Numbered from the stretch's first letter, positions 9,207 to 17,277 are shown. The stretch: 64,000 bases of DNA from Mycolicibacterium fortuitum subsp. fortuitum (GCF_022179545.1 NZ_AP025518.1:2542001-2606000), one strand, 5' to 3'. The notes: a model not told the origin generated them from the sequence alone. Numbers and translations: made by a program.

Positions 9207-9979
9207 TGGATCTGACCCAACGCCTGGCTGGCAAGGTTGCCGTCATCACCGGCGGTGCGAGCGGCATCGGTCTGGCCACCGGGCGCCGGTTGCACGCCGA
9301 GGGTGCCACCATCGTGGTGGGCGATATCGACTCGGCCACCGGCGAGGCTGCCGCTGAGGAACTCGACGGCCTGTTCGTCGCGGTCGACGTGTCCGACCAG
9401 GATGCCGTCGACCATCTCTTCGACACCGCGGCAGCGACTTTCGGGTCGGTGGACATCGCGTTCAACAACGCCGGGATCTCTCCGCCCGAAGATGACCTGA
9501 TCGAGACCACCGAGCTGCCGGCCTGGCAGCGCGTGCAGGACATCAACCTGAAATCGGTCTACCTGTCCTGCCGGGCGGCGCTGCGCCACATGGTGCCCGC
9601 AGGCAAGGGGTCGATCATCAACACCGCGTCGTTCGTGGCCGTGATGGGTTCGGCCACGTCGCAGATTTCTTACACCGCGTCCAAGGGCGGTGTCCTGGCG
9701 ATGTCCCGCGAACTCGGAGTGCAGTACGCGCGGCAGGGGATCCGGGTCAACGCGCTGTGCCCCGGTCCGGTCAACACACCGCTGTTGCAGGAGTTGTTCG
9801 CCAAGGATCCCGAGCGTGCCGCACGGCGGCTGGTGCACATACCGCTGGGCCGTTTCGCCGAGCCCGAAGAGTTGGCCGCCGCCGTGGCGTTCTTGGCGAG
9901 TGACGACGCGTCGTTCATCACGGGCTCGACATTCCTGGTCGACGGCGGCATCAGCTCCGCGTACGTGACGCCGCTGTGA
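9206..9979 (+). CDS. Short-chain dehydrogenase/reductase of the amine cluster
   Basis: 257 residues, classical SDR. NAD-binding GGASGIGLATG is at the N-terminus, then NNAGIS, the catalytic Ser region (NTASFV) and SYTASKGG with the Tyr and Lys. LCPGPVNTPL and the C-terminal DGGISSAYV are also typical. It replaces the flavin oxidase PuuB expected in a putrescine pathway. An alcohol dehydrogenase makes most sense if the gamma-glutamylated substrate carries a hydroxyl group (for example ethanolamine); that is inference. Homologue of Rv2857c. The start overlaps the aldC stop (TAATG), with AGAGGAG upstream. Confidence 0.88.
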   Translation: MDLTQRLAGKVAVITGGASGIGLATGRRLHAEGATIVVGDIDSATGEAAAEELDGLFVAVDVSDQDAVDHLFDTAAATFGSVDIAFNNAGISPPEDDLIETTELPAWQRVQDINLKSVYLSCRAALRHMVPAGKGSIINTASFVAVMGSATSQISYTASKGGVLAMSRELGVQYARQGIRVNALCPGPVNTPLLQELFAKDPERAARRLVHIPLGRFAEPEELAAAVAFLASDDASFITGSTFLVDGGISSAYVTPL

Positions 9980-9996
9980 CACGCTGGTAGCTCGCC

Positions 9997-10725
9997 ATGA
10001 CAGCCGAACCGGATTCAGAACAACCGGCCACCGCCGGGGCGCTGCTACGCCCCGTCCGCCTGGGCAACGCCTTCGAGGACACCGTCGGCCGGTTGCTGGA
10101 GACGATCCGGCTGGGGGTGCTGGGGCCCGGGGAGTCACTGCCGCCGGAACGTGAGCTGGCCGCGCGTCTCGGAGTCAGCCGGGACACGGTCAGGGAAGCG
10201 ATCAAATCGCTGGCCGACGCCGGCTACCTGGTGTCCAAGCGCGGGCGGTACGGCGGCACCTTCCTGGCCGAGGAATTGCCGCGGCACACCGCCGACGGAC
10301 CGCGCCCGACCCGGGAAGAGATCGACGACGCATTGCGGTTGCGCGAGATTCTTGAGGTCGGAGCGGCGCGGATGGCGGCCGGGCGCTCGTTGAGCGCTGC
10401 CGAGCGCGACGGGCTCTGGTCGCGGCTGGCCGATGTCCGTGCCGCCGAGCCCGATGACTACCGCCGACTGGATTCGCGGCTGCACCTGGCCATCGCGGAG
10501 GCGGCGGGCTCCCCGTCGCTGGTGCCGCTGGTCGCCGAGAACCGGATGCGGCTCAACGCTCTGCTGGATCAGATTCCGCTGCTGCCGCGCAACATCGCCC
10601 ACTCCGATGAACAGCACGAGGAGATCGTCATGGCGATCCTGGCCGGCGACAGCGACCGGGCCGCGGCGGCCATGCTGGCCCACGTGGGCGGTTCGTCGGC
10701 GTTGCTGCACGGCTTTCTGGATTAG
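9997..10725 (+). CDS. GntR/FadR-subfamily transcriptional regulator (FCD domain)
   Basis: 242 residues. The winged HTH spans about residues 28-95 (LPPERELAARLGVSRDTVREAIKSL in two blocks, then RGRYGGTFL). The C-terminal all-helical FCD ligand domain includes the conserved LDSRLHLAIAEAAGSP and HSDEQHEEIVMAI segments, whose His residues usually bind a metal or acid ligand. It sits 17 bases after the SDR and is likely the cluster regulator, sensing an acid or amine intermediate. I do not recall an equivalent gene at this position in M. tuberculosis. Confidence 0.85.
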   Translation: MTAEPDSEQPATAGALLRPVRLGNAFEDTVGRLLETIRLGVLGPGESLPPERELAARLGVSRDTVREAIKSLADAGYLVSKRGRYGGTFLAEELPRHTADGPRPTREEIDDALRLREILEVGAARMAAGRSLSAAERDGLWSRLADVRAAEPDDYRRLDSRLHLAIAEAAGSPSLVPLVAENRMRLNALLDQIPLLPRNIAHSDEQHEEIVMAILAGDSDRAAAAMLAHVGGSSALLHGFLD

Positions 10726-10734
10726 ATTCGTACC

Positions 10735-11064
10735 GTGGACCAGCACGGTAAGGCCGGCCAGGTCGAGCGCGCATCGTCGGCACTGGCCGATGTCGACACC
10801 TCCGGGTGGGCGCAGCGCTTCGACCTGCTGTCCGATCCGCACCGGCTGGAGATCCTGCTCGGTCTGCACCGGGCGCCCGGAATCTGTGTCGGTGATCTGG
10901 CCGCTGCGCTGGGCCGTTCGGAAAACGCGGTATCCCAGGCGTTGCGGGTGCTACGAGAACAGGGCTGGGTCACCGCCACCCGCTCCGGCCGGACCGTGAA
11001 CTACCGGCTCGACGACGACACCGTGCACGACCTGCTGCATTGGATCGGTGCTCGGCACGGCTGA
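10735..11064 (+). CDS. ArsR/SmtB-family metal-sensing repressor
   Basis: 109 residues, GTG start. The winged-helix DNA-binding region runs from LLSDPHRLEILLGL to REQGWVTATRSGRTVNYRL, with recognition helix SENAVSQALRVL. After the wing, the C-terminal helix has Asp93-95, His98, His102 and His108. That arrangement suits an alpha-5 type Ni/Co site as in NmtR or KmtR; there is no alpha-3 ELCV Cys motif. The gene lies immediately upstream of nicT and a dyad, so it most likely represses Ni/Co uptake when the metal is plentiful. A zinc sensor is the alternative. Confidence 0.82.
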   Translation: MDQHGKAGQVERASSALADVDTSGWAQRFDLLSDPHRLEILLGLHRAPGICVGDLAAALGRSENAVSQALRVLREQGWVTATRSGRTVNYRLDDDTVHDLLHWIGARHG

Positions 11065-11075
11065 CGCCGAGCGTC

Positions 11076-11115
11076 ATCTGTTCATCTGGACAGATATCAA
11101 CAGTCGCCTTACGCT
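11076..11115 (+). promoter_or_regulatory. nicT promoter with overlapping operator dyad
   Basis: A near-ideal promoter: TGGACA (11087-11092), 17-bp spacer, TACGCT (11110-11115), then 6 nt to the nicT ATG, predicting a leaderless mRNA. The perfect inverted repeat ATCTGT (11076-11081) / ACAGAT (11090-11095), with 8-bp spacing, overlaps the -35, so a bound ArsR dimer would block RNA polymerase. A second short palindrome, GACGC-CGA-GCGTC, overlaps the end of the arsR gene at 11063-11075. Confidence 0.65.
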
Positions 11116-11121
11116 CGGTCG

Positions 11122-12228
11122 ATGACCATCGGTGCATCGCAGGCAACCGCCCGATCCACCCGATTGGCAACCCGATTCGACCGCGCCGACTGGACCTCGA
11201 TCGCCGCTGTCACCGGGTTCGTCCTGCTGCTGCATGTCATCGGTTGGGGCGTCCTGGTATTCGGGGTGGCGCCCCAGCACATCACCCTGGGCTCGGCGGG
11301 GGTGTTCGGAGTCGGTCTCGGGGTCACCGCCTACCTGCTGGGCGTGCGCCACGCATTCGACGCGGACCACATCGCGGTCATCGACAACACCACGCGAAAG
11401 CTGGTGGGTGAAGGTACCAGGTCGGTATCGGCGGGCTTCTGGTTCTCGCTCGGCCATTCGAGCGTGGTGTTCGGACTGGCGCTGCTGCTGGCGCTGGGGG
11501 TGCGAGCGCTCGCCGGCCCGGTGCAGGATGAGGAATCCGCGATGCTGCAGACTCTCGGGCTGGTGGGCTCGCTGGTGGCCGGGACGTTCCTGATCCTGGT
11601 CGGCTTGACGAATCTGTTTGCCGCAGTGGGGATCGCCAAGGTTTTTCGCGCGATGCGCAGCGGTGAGTACGACGAGGCCGAGCTCGAGCGTCAGCTCGAC
11701 AGCCGGGGTTTCGTGGCTCGTCTGTTGGGCCGGGTCATGCGGCGGGTCAACAAGCCCTGGCATCTGTATCCGGTGGGATTCCTGATGGGTCTGGGCTTCG
11801 ACACCGCCAGCCAGGTCGCGTTGCTGGTGCTCGCGGCCGGGACGGCGGCCTTCGCGCTGCCCTGGTACGCCATGCTGGTCCTACCGGTGTTGTTCGCGGC
11901 CGGGATGAGCCTGTTCGACAGCGCGGACGGCATCTTCATGGCGCGGGCCTACGGTTGGGCATTCCTGCAGCCGGTCCGCAAGGTGTACTACAACCTGACC
12001 GTCACGGTGCTGTCGGTGATCGTGGCGCTGGTCGTCGGGGTGATCGTGTTGACGGGGCTGCTGGTCGAGCGCCTCGGCATCACCAGCGGGCCGCTGGCCT
12101 TCATCGGGTCGGCCGACCTGGAGTTCGCCGGCTTCGCGATCGTCGGGCTCTTCGTACTGAGCTGGATTGTGGCCCTGGCCATCTGGCGGTTCGGCCGGAT
12201 CGAGCAACGCTGGGCGGCGCGGGCCTAG
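11122..12228 (+). CDS. nicT: Nickel/cobalt permease, HoxN/NicT family
   Basis: 368 residues, about eight membrane segments. The family signature HAFDADHIAVIDN (HX4DH, metal-selective helix II) is present, as are LGHSSVVFG and GLGFDTASQ. A cytoplasmic charged loop (SGEYDEAELERQL) lies mid-protein. It imports Ni2+ (urease, hydrogenase) and/or Co2+; the nearby cobalamin genes make cobalt plausible. Homologue of Rv2856. The gene is preceded by an ArsR repressor and a dyad promoter. Its TAG stop shares the palindrome CTAG (12225-12228) with the stop of the convergent mtr gene. Confidence 0.92.
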   Translation: MTIGASQATARSTRLATRFDRADWTSIAAVTGFVLLLHVIGWGVLVFGVAPQHITLGSAGVFGVGLGVTAYLLGVRHAFDADHIAVIDNTTRKLVGEGTRSVSAGFWFSLGHSSVVFGLALLLALGVRALAGPVQDEESAMLQTLGLVGSLVAGTFLILVGLTNLFAAVGIAKVFRAMRSGEYDEAELERQLDSRGFVARLLGRVMRRVNKPWHLYPVGFLMGLGFDTASQVALLVLAAGTAAFALPWYAMLVLPVLFAAGMSLFDSADGIFMARAYGWAFLQPVRKVYYNLTVTVLSVIVALVVGVIVLTGLLVERLGITSGPLAFIGSADLEFAGFAIVGLFVLSWIVALAIWRFGRIEQRWAARA

Positions 12229-13610
12229 TCGGCCAGGCCCAACAGCGCATTCTCGATCACCTCGGACAGTGCCGGGTGAATCCAGTACTGGCCCCGGGCG
12301 ATTTCCTGAGCGGTCTGCCCGAAGCTCATCGCCTGGATCAACGGCTGGATGATCGAGGAGGCCTGATAACCCATGATGTGTGCGCCGAGGATCTTGCCGG
12401 TGGCCCGCTCGGCGATCAGTTTGGCGATGCCGGTGGTGTCCTCCATCGCCCAGCCATATGCGGTGTCTCCGTAGGCCTGAACCTTGGTGACATAGTCGTA
12501 GCCCTCTGCGCGGACCTCCTTCTCGGTCAGTCCGACCATGGCGATCTGTGGCTCGGTGAACACGGCTGAGGGCACAAATCGGTGATCGCTGCGCACCATC
12601 GTCTCGGTGTCGTCCCAATCGCGCAGCAGATTCTCCCTGACCACCCGTGACTCATGGTTGGCCACATGTTTGAGCTGATAGTCCGAGGAGACGTCACCGA
12701 GGGCGAAAATGCCTCGTGCCGTGGTGCGTTGGTACTCGTCGACGATGACCAGGCCGTCTTCGTCCACCTCGACCCCGGCGAGGTCCGCGTCGAGCAGGTC
12801 CCCGTTGGGTACCCGTCCGGTGGCCACGAGCAACATGTCGGCCGGCAGCGTCTTGCCGTCGTCGAGCTCCAGAACGATCTGGTCACCTTCGTGATGGGAG
12901 CCGATCACGTTCTCGTGCGTGCGCAGGTCCCATTTCTCGGCGGCCAGAGCGCTGAACTCCCGGCAGATCGTCTCATCGCTGTGGCTGAGCAGACAGTCTC
13001 CGCGCACCACGATGGTGACGCGCACGCCCAATGCCGAGAACACATGGGCGAATTCGGCAGCGACGAATCCACCGCCGACGATCACCAGATGTTCTGGCAA
13101 CTCGGGGATCCGCATGATGTCGTCACTGGTGTAGTAAGTGACGCCGCAGTCCACGATGGCCGGCGGGACGTAGGCGCGCGACCCGGCAGCGATCACCACC
13201 TGATCACTGCTGAATTCGTCACCGGCCTCGGTGCGCAGGGTGTAGCGCCCGTCGTCGGTCTTTGGGCCGAACCGGGTGTGGCTGGCGTAGACGGTGATGT
13301 GCGGGTCGTTGCGGCGGTAATCCTCACCGCCGGCGGCGATGGGATCGATCCGGCCGAACACCCGCGCGACGATGTCGGGCCAGCGCACCTTGTCGATGTG
13401 GGAGTCGACGCCGTAGCGGGAGCTGGTCCTGATCGCTTCCGCGACGTCGGCGGCGTAGACGAACATCTTGGTGGGGATGCAGCCGACGTTCAGGCAGGTG
13501 CCCCCGAACGTGCCCTGCTCGCAGATCGCGACCTTCTTACCGGCATAGCGTTCATCGAGGATGCTGTTGCCCGAGCCGGTACCGATGATGGTCAGGTCGT
13601 AGTGCTCCAT
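12225..13610 (-). CDS. mtr: Mycothione reductase
   Basis: 461 residues, a flavoprotein disulfide reductase that reduces mycothiol disulfide with NADPH. The FAD motif IIGTGSGNS and the redox pair C39/C44 (GGTCLNVGCIPTK) are intact. The second nucleotide fold (IVGGGFVAAEF), GDVSSDYQLKHVANHE and the C-terminal HPALSEVIENALL (His-Glu base) complete the family set. The length fits M. tuberculosis Mtr (Rv2855, recalled as 459). It starts 9 bases after the upstream hydrolase gene, so the two likely form an operon. It acts in the cytoplasm in thiol homeostasis and peroxide resistance. Confidence 0.95.
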   Translation of the reverse strand: MEHYDLTIIGTGSGNSILDERYAGKKVAICEQGTFGGTCLNVGCIPTKMFVYAADVAEAIRTSSRYGVDSHIDKVRWPDIVARVFGRIDPIAAGGEDYRRNDPHITVYASHTRFGPKTDDGRYTLRTEAGDEFSSDQVVIAAGSRAYVPPAIVDCGVTYYTSDDIMRIPELPEHLVIVGGGFVAAEFAHVFSALGVRVTIVVRGDCLLSHSDETICREFSALAAEKWDLRTHENVIGSHHEGDQIVLELDDGKTLPADMLLVATGRVPNGDLLDADLAGVEVDEDGLVIVDEYQRTTARGIFALGDVSSDYQLKHVANHESRVVRENLLRDWDDTETMVRSDHRFVPSAVFTEPQIAMVGLTEKEVRAEGYDYVTKVQAYGDTAYGWAMEDTTGIAKLIAERATGKILGAHIMGYQASSIIQPLIQAMSFGQTAQEIARGQYWIHPALSEVIENALLGLAD

Positions 13611-13619
13611 GTGAGCTCC

Positions 13620-14657
13620 CTATCCCGAAGTTGTTGTGCTGGGCCGGGTCTGCAGGCTCAGGTAGTAGTCCAGCCATCGATCCAGCTCGCGATAGGCCGC
13701 CTCGCGCGCGTCGGCCACCGAGAGGAACACGTCGTGTTTGGCGTCGGTGATCGGGGCGACCGTCGTGTGGTTGCCCACGCAGCCGGACCACCGCGCGATC
13801 TGACGCACGTCGAGCACCGCGTCACCGCGCTGCATCGCGGCGGGATCGGAGGTTTCGGTGACGCTGCGGTCGGACCGCAGGATCAGGCTGGGTACGCCGA
13901 CATCGAGTCCGCGGTGCAGCCGCGCCTGTCCGCGGCGGATGGCGTTGATCCATCCGAGCGTTATAGGGAAGCCTCCCAGCGGTTTCCACTCCAGGTTGTA
14001 GTCGAATTCCCCGTCGTAATCGCGGTGCAGGGTGGTGCCGTATCCGCCTTCGGTCGGCTTACGGATCACCGACAGCTTGCGCAGCCGGGCCAGTGCGATC
14101 AGAGCAGCCGAGGTGGGTGCGGTGCGCAGGATCGCCGGACCGTGCAGGTCGAAGAACGGACTGTTGAGGATCAATCCGGTGACGTGAAGCGGGGCGAGCC
14201 GGCCACTGCGCCGCAGGCGATCGGCGAACAGCGTCATGATCAGTCCGCCCGCCGAGTGCCCGTACAGGCACACCGTGGCCTCACCGGTATCGGCGGCGAT
14301 GATCTCCAACGCCCGCTGCAGCTCGAAGTCGTAGCGCGCCAGGTCGGTGGTGAAATGAGCGGTCTGGCCCTCCTGGCGCGAGCGCCCGCACTTGGGGAGA
14401 TCCAGCGCATAGAACGCGAAACCGCGCTCGGCGAACCGATCGGCCAGCTCGGTGTGGAAGAAGTAGTCGGTGTAGCCGTGTAATGCCAGCACGGCGCGGG
14501 CGGGACCGCCGGTCGCCGGTGTCGAGGCACCCTGTCCCCGGCGCACCAGCGTGGCGACCAGGTCGCCTTCGCCGTCGGGATCGGGCCCCGCATCGATGGT
14601 CTGTTGCCAGAACCCAGGCAATACATCCGGCTCCCACGCGGGCTCCCGTGACGTCAC
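13620..14657 (-). CDS. Alpha/beta hydrolase (lysophospholipase/monoglyceride lipase-like)
   Basis: 345 residues, GTG start. Nucleophile elbow GHSAGGLIM, oxyanion region LHGYTDYFF and a late DAKHDVFLS (catalytic His) are visible, giving a complete catalytic triad fold. A TAGGGT hexamer (14664-14669) lies 6 nt before the GTG without a Shine-Dalgarno, so the mRNA may be leaderless. It is upstream of mtr in the same operon; homologue of Rv2854. The substrate is unknown; similar proteins hydrolyse mono-acyl lipids. No signal peptide is visible, so it is probably cytoplasmic. Confidence 0.82.
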   Translation of the reverse strand: MTSREPAWEPDVLPGFWQQTIDAGPDPDGEGDLVATLVRRGQGASTPATGGPARAVLALHGYTDYFFHTELADRFAERGFAFYALDLPKCGRSRQEGQTAHFTTDLARYDFELQRALEIIAADTGEATVCLYGHSAGGLIMTLFADRLRRSGRLAPLHVTGLILNSPFFDLHGPAILRTAPTSAALIALARLRKLSVIRKPTEGGYGTTLHRDYDGEFDYNLEWKPLGGFPITLGWINAIRRGQARLHRGLDVGVPSLILRSDRSVTETSDPAAMQRGDAVLDVRQIARWSGCVGNHTTVAPITDAKHDVFLSVADAREAAYRELDRWLDYYLSLQTRPSTTTSG

Positions 14658-15002
14658 GGTTCCACCCTAGCCGCGTTCTCTCGTTGCTGGTGTAGCGTGC
14701 ATTGCCCGACCCGAGTCCGGCGTGCCTGTGTGATTGGGACCGTGTCGCGGTAGTTCCTCATCGCTTCGGAATCGGCGACCACGCCGGGCAGCACGATAAC
14801 TCGAAATTGACGGCACAAAACGGGCCAGCCGCGGTCCAGGTTGCTCCCGGTTTTGAACATGTGAATTGTTCTGGATGGGAGCATCTTTCATCGGGACAAC
14901 GCCGTAATCGGATGAACCCATGTGACATCGAGTTTTGGCGGCGCTGACGTCGAGGGGATCAATTACTCTGTTGCGTCGTCGGTTGCGCGAGGGGAATTAC
15001 GG
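14658..15002. other. Intergenic region, lower GC, start of the variable island
   Basis: 345 bases without a convincing gene. Base composition drops relative to both flanks. It contains the hydrolase promoter (14664-14669) at the left end and a GAGGGG Shine-Dalgarno (14988-14993) at the right end, 9 bases before the ATG at 15003. The short open frames here have no coding character. Confidence 0.5.
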
Positions 15003-15463
15003 ATGGGGTATCCCGGCATTTGGGTCGACGAGACGAAGCTCGCACAGCCTGCGTCGCGGCCCGTCAGGTGCCGATGCAAGAGGCGGGGGCAGCCAGTGAT
15101 GCAAGGGTGAAGGGCACCGTGCAGCACGCGTCGCAGGGTTCGGAGTAGCCGGGTGATGACGCCAAGGACGCTATCGCTGCCAACGGTGCTCAAGGTGCTG
15201 TGCTGCCGGGATCTGCGGGCGACAGTCCCGAGGGCAAGGACAAGGGCGAGGAACAGCAGTCTTCCGAGGGCAGGTCGCCGGAGGGCATGAATAATAGGCA
15301 CGCGCCACATCGGATGCCGACCTTGGTCCGCAGACTGAGTCATCGATCTCCGCGAAGCAACATGGCATCGGCGAATGGCAGAGACGTCACCGGAGGTTTC
15401 GCTGTGAAGCACGGCAGGGTTGTGGGGATGAATGACGTGAAGGCTGTGGGGGTGGATCGGTGA
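15003..15463 (+). pseudogene. Decayed small gene (frameshift plus in-frame stop), unknown family
   Basis: A convincing start exists at ATG 15003, with GAGGGG in good spacing. It reads MGYPGIWVDETKLAQPAS and then loses coding character, ending at TGA 15108-15110. From about 15048 the reading shifts to another frame, consistent with one missing base, and continues as AARQVPMQEAGAASDARVK. It meets TAG at 15146-15148 (after HASQGSE) and resumes as GDDAKDAIAANGAQG through to TGA 15461-15463. That last stop overlaps the GTG start of the next gene (GTGA). The Ala-rich, charged composition suggests a helical protein of the type encoded near secreted WXG-like factors, but I cannot assign a family. An assembly error is the main alternative. 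Confidence 0.55.
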
Positions 15464-16665
15464 CTCTGCCGCCGCCTCCTTCCGGTTCGGTGCCTCCGGC
15501 CGGGGGTTCTCAGCCGCCGCATGGTGGTCAACAACCGCCACAACAACATGGCGGCCAGCCACCGTTCGGCGGGCCCGGTGGGTATTCGGGCGCGAATCCG
15601 AATCAGCCTCCAGCGTGGCAGCAGGCGCCACTGCAACCGGTGCCGCCCCGGAAGCGGGGCAATGGTTGGAAATGGGCCCTGGGCGGCGTTGCATTGGTTG
15701 CGGTGGTCGGAGTGACTGCCACGGTCACGTTATCTGTGGCGAACAAGGGCAGCGGGGATGGATCTTCGTCGGCGACGGGCGCTCCGCCTACCACTTCGGT
15801 AAGCGGTGCGGCGCACTCGGATATTGCCAGCGCGAATGACACTGGTCCGGTTGCAGTAATCACCGAAGACCCCTCATGTGCAACGCGGTATCCGGTGTTA
15901 AGCGCTTTTGAGAGCCGGACCAGAAATGGCTGGGACAAACGGGATCCGGCGTTAGCAGCGGCAGAGTGGACCCCGGAGATCCGCGGCCAATACGAGGCGG
16001 CTGGCCAGGCGTTCCGGGATGCCGCAGATCAGATTATTGCTTCGGCGAAGCTGACTCCACATCGGGTGATGCGGGAACTGTATGAACAATTCATCGCCTA
16101 CGGACGCGCCTATGCCGACAAGGTCTCGACCTATACACCTATCGATAACAACTTGGCTGTTGTCGCGGTCAGCGCAGCTGATGCGATCGGAAAAATATGC
16201 GCCGCGATCGATTACGGTTCAGCAGCCGCTCGAGGACCGTTGGTTCCGAAACTGCCGGCGCCCTCTGAGGTAACGCCCGTGCATGATCCCGCCGATGCGC
16301 AAAAGGTGCTTTCCGAGCCGAATCCAGTCTGCCCGGACTGGGACTCTGCGATGGAGCAATATTACGCCAGCAGTTCCGCTTGGAATGGGACAAGTCCGGA
16401 TCTCCCCGGCGTTGAATGGTCGCCGGAGCAACGGAAAATCAATAACGAAGTGGTTCCGGTTATGCGATTCTTGAATACCCAATTGTCCGCGTTGGGTCGA
16501 AGAAGTGGGAATCCGGTTCTGCGAGATTTCGCGGATTTGGCTGTCCAGTATCGACAGACTTATTTGGAGGGTCTTCCTACCTATGCTCCGGCCGACAAAT
16601 ATCTCGTATCCGCCGCGAGTCGTGCGGCCGAGGTTGTGAATTTTGCTTGCAAGGCGTTGGGCTAG
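15460..16665 (+). CDS. Proline-rich single-pass membrane protein with two tandem Cys/Trp modules
   Basis: 401 residues, unrecognised family. Residues 1-65 are a Pro/Gly/Gln-rich cytoplasmic tail ending in KRG. One membrane helix spans about 71-94 (WKWALGGVALVAVVGV). A Ser/Thr linker follows, then two extracytoplasmic repeats. Repeat 1 (140-250) and repeat 2 (291-400) share C-x(28-29)-W-[TS]-P-E, a central helix, a late Y-x-P-x-D and a closing Cys. Cys-Trp-Cys are 140-170-247 and 291-320-397, so W-to-C spacing is 77 in both. One disulfide per repeat is likely. GC and GC3 are clearly lower than in the neighbours. The GTG start overlaps the upstream pseudogene stop. Confidence 0.75.
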   Translation: MTLPPPPSGSVPPAGGSQPPHGGQQPPQQHGGQPPFGGPGGYSGANPNQPPAWQQAPLQPVPPRKRGNGWKWALGGVALVAVVGVTATVTLSVANKGSGDGSSSATGAPPTTSVSGAAHSDIASANDTGPVAVITEDPSCATRYPVLSAFESRTRNGWDKRDPALAAAEWTPEIRGQYEAAGQAFRDAADQIIASAKLTPHRVMRELYEQFIAYGRAYADKVSTYTPIDNNLAVVAVSAADAIGKICAAIDYGSAAARGPLVPKLPAPSEVTPVHDPADAQKVLSEPNPVCPDWDSAMEQYYASSSAWNGTSPDLPGVEWSPEQRKINNEVVPVMRFLNTQLSALGRRSGNPVLRDFADLAVQYRQTYLEGLPTYAPADKYLVSAASRAAEVVNFACKALG

Positions 16666-17066
16666 AGGCGTGCCGAAAGCGAAACACACGTGGAAGCCGA
16701 TTCAGAGGTAGCCGCTGTGGGCACCAAACAACCCGATACGACTGAGTACGGCGGTCAGACGGTGACTGGCCCCGCCTAGCCACATGCTAATGAAGAAGTC
16801 ATGCGATCATTGCGAAGGCACTGGAGCCCAACCAGCCCTTGTTGAGGCTTCCAGGGACGATCCGCAGCGGCGGCGCGGAGACTGGCGGGCATATCCCCAC
16901 GTGGCGAAGTCCTTAGTCACCATTTGCGTGTGCCGGCCCTACGCCGAGTGGTCGATTGCAGTGAAGGCGCATCGGCGAGTGCTGGGTTTGGTCAGTCCTC
17001 GCACCCGATACACCTGTGTAGGCGCCGGCGATTGGCTTAGCCGCGTTGACTTCGAAAAAGATCAAA
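16666..17066. other. Intergenic, low coding content
   Basis: No supported gene. The frame of the upstream membrane protein stays open for 37 codons past its TAG, to TAG 16777-16779. This stretch includes a possible 29-residue peptide from GTG 16690 (VEADSEVAAVGT...), which could be an eroded C-terminus. A longer open frame from 16784 encodes a CDHCEGTG stretch, but its composition is not coding-like. Confidence 0.4.
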
Positions 17067-17090
17067 TGCCCCGCAGCCTTCAGTGGGGCA
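17067..17090 (-). terminator. Rho-independent terminator reading leftward
   Basis: TGCCCCGC (17067-17074) pairs with GTGGGGCA (17083-17090) around an 8-nt loop, with one G-U pair. On the minus strand the hairpin is followed by a U-rich tract (17051-17066, containing TTTGATCTTTTT). This implies a minus-strand transcript ending here. Confidence 0.5.
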
Positions 17091-17277
17091 CAGCGGCGCG
17101 ACCGCTGGCGGCTCCGACATCGGTGAACCGATCGGCAACGAGATTATTGAGGACGGCGAGAATCGGCGCGTACGGCTGGTCGGTCTGTTTCGCCGACGGG
17201 CTGAGGATACCGACCGGGTGACGGATCGCACTACCATGCCTGGCCAACCGGGATTCGTCGCGCGATAACCTGGGCAT
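17080..17277 (-). CDS. Small hypothetical protein (65 aa), doubtful
   Basis: It reads [15 protein letters not shown], then a segment with [18 protein letters not shown], and ends GRAAVPH. By a hand count, GC at the third codon position is about 74% and about 54% at the second, compatible with coding. The sense strand in register (17083-17268) scores almost as well, so the strand is uncertain. The minus-strand terminator at its end favours this strand. No ribosome site and no recognised domain. Confidence 0.3.
   Translation of the reverse strand: MPRLSRDESRLARHGSAIRHPVGILSPSAKQTDQPYAPILAVLNNLVADRFTDVGAASGRAAVPH

Noticed and set aside
14654..14921. Minus-strand frames of 76-84 codons after the Rv2854-like gene
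   Set aside because: No ribosome site, irregular codon use and no recognisable sequence.
16784..17221. 145-codon frame containing CDHCEGTG, like a DnaJ zinc-finger repeat
   Set aside because: Only one such motif, no second half-site, poor codon statistics, and it crosses the minus-strand terminator.
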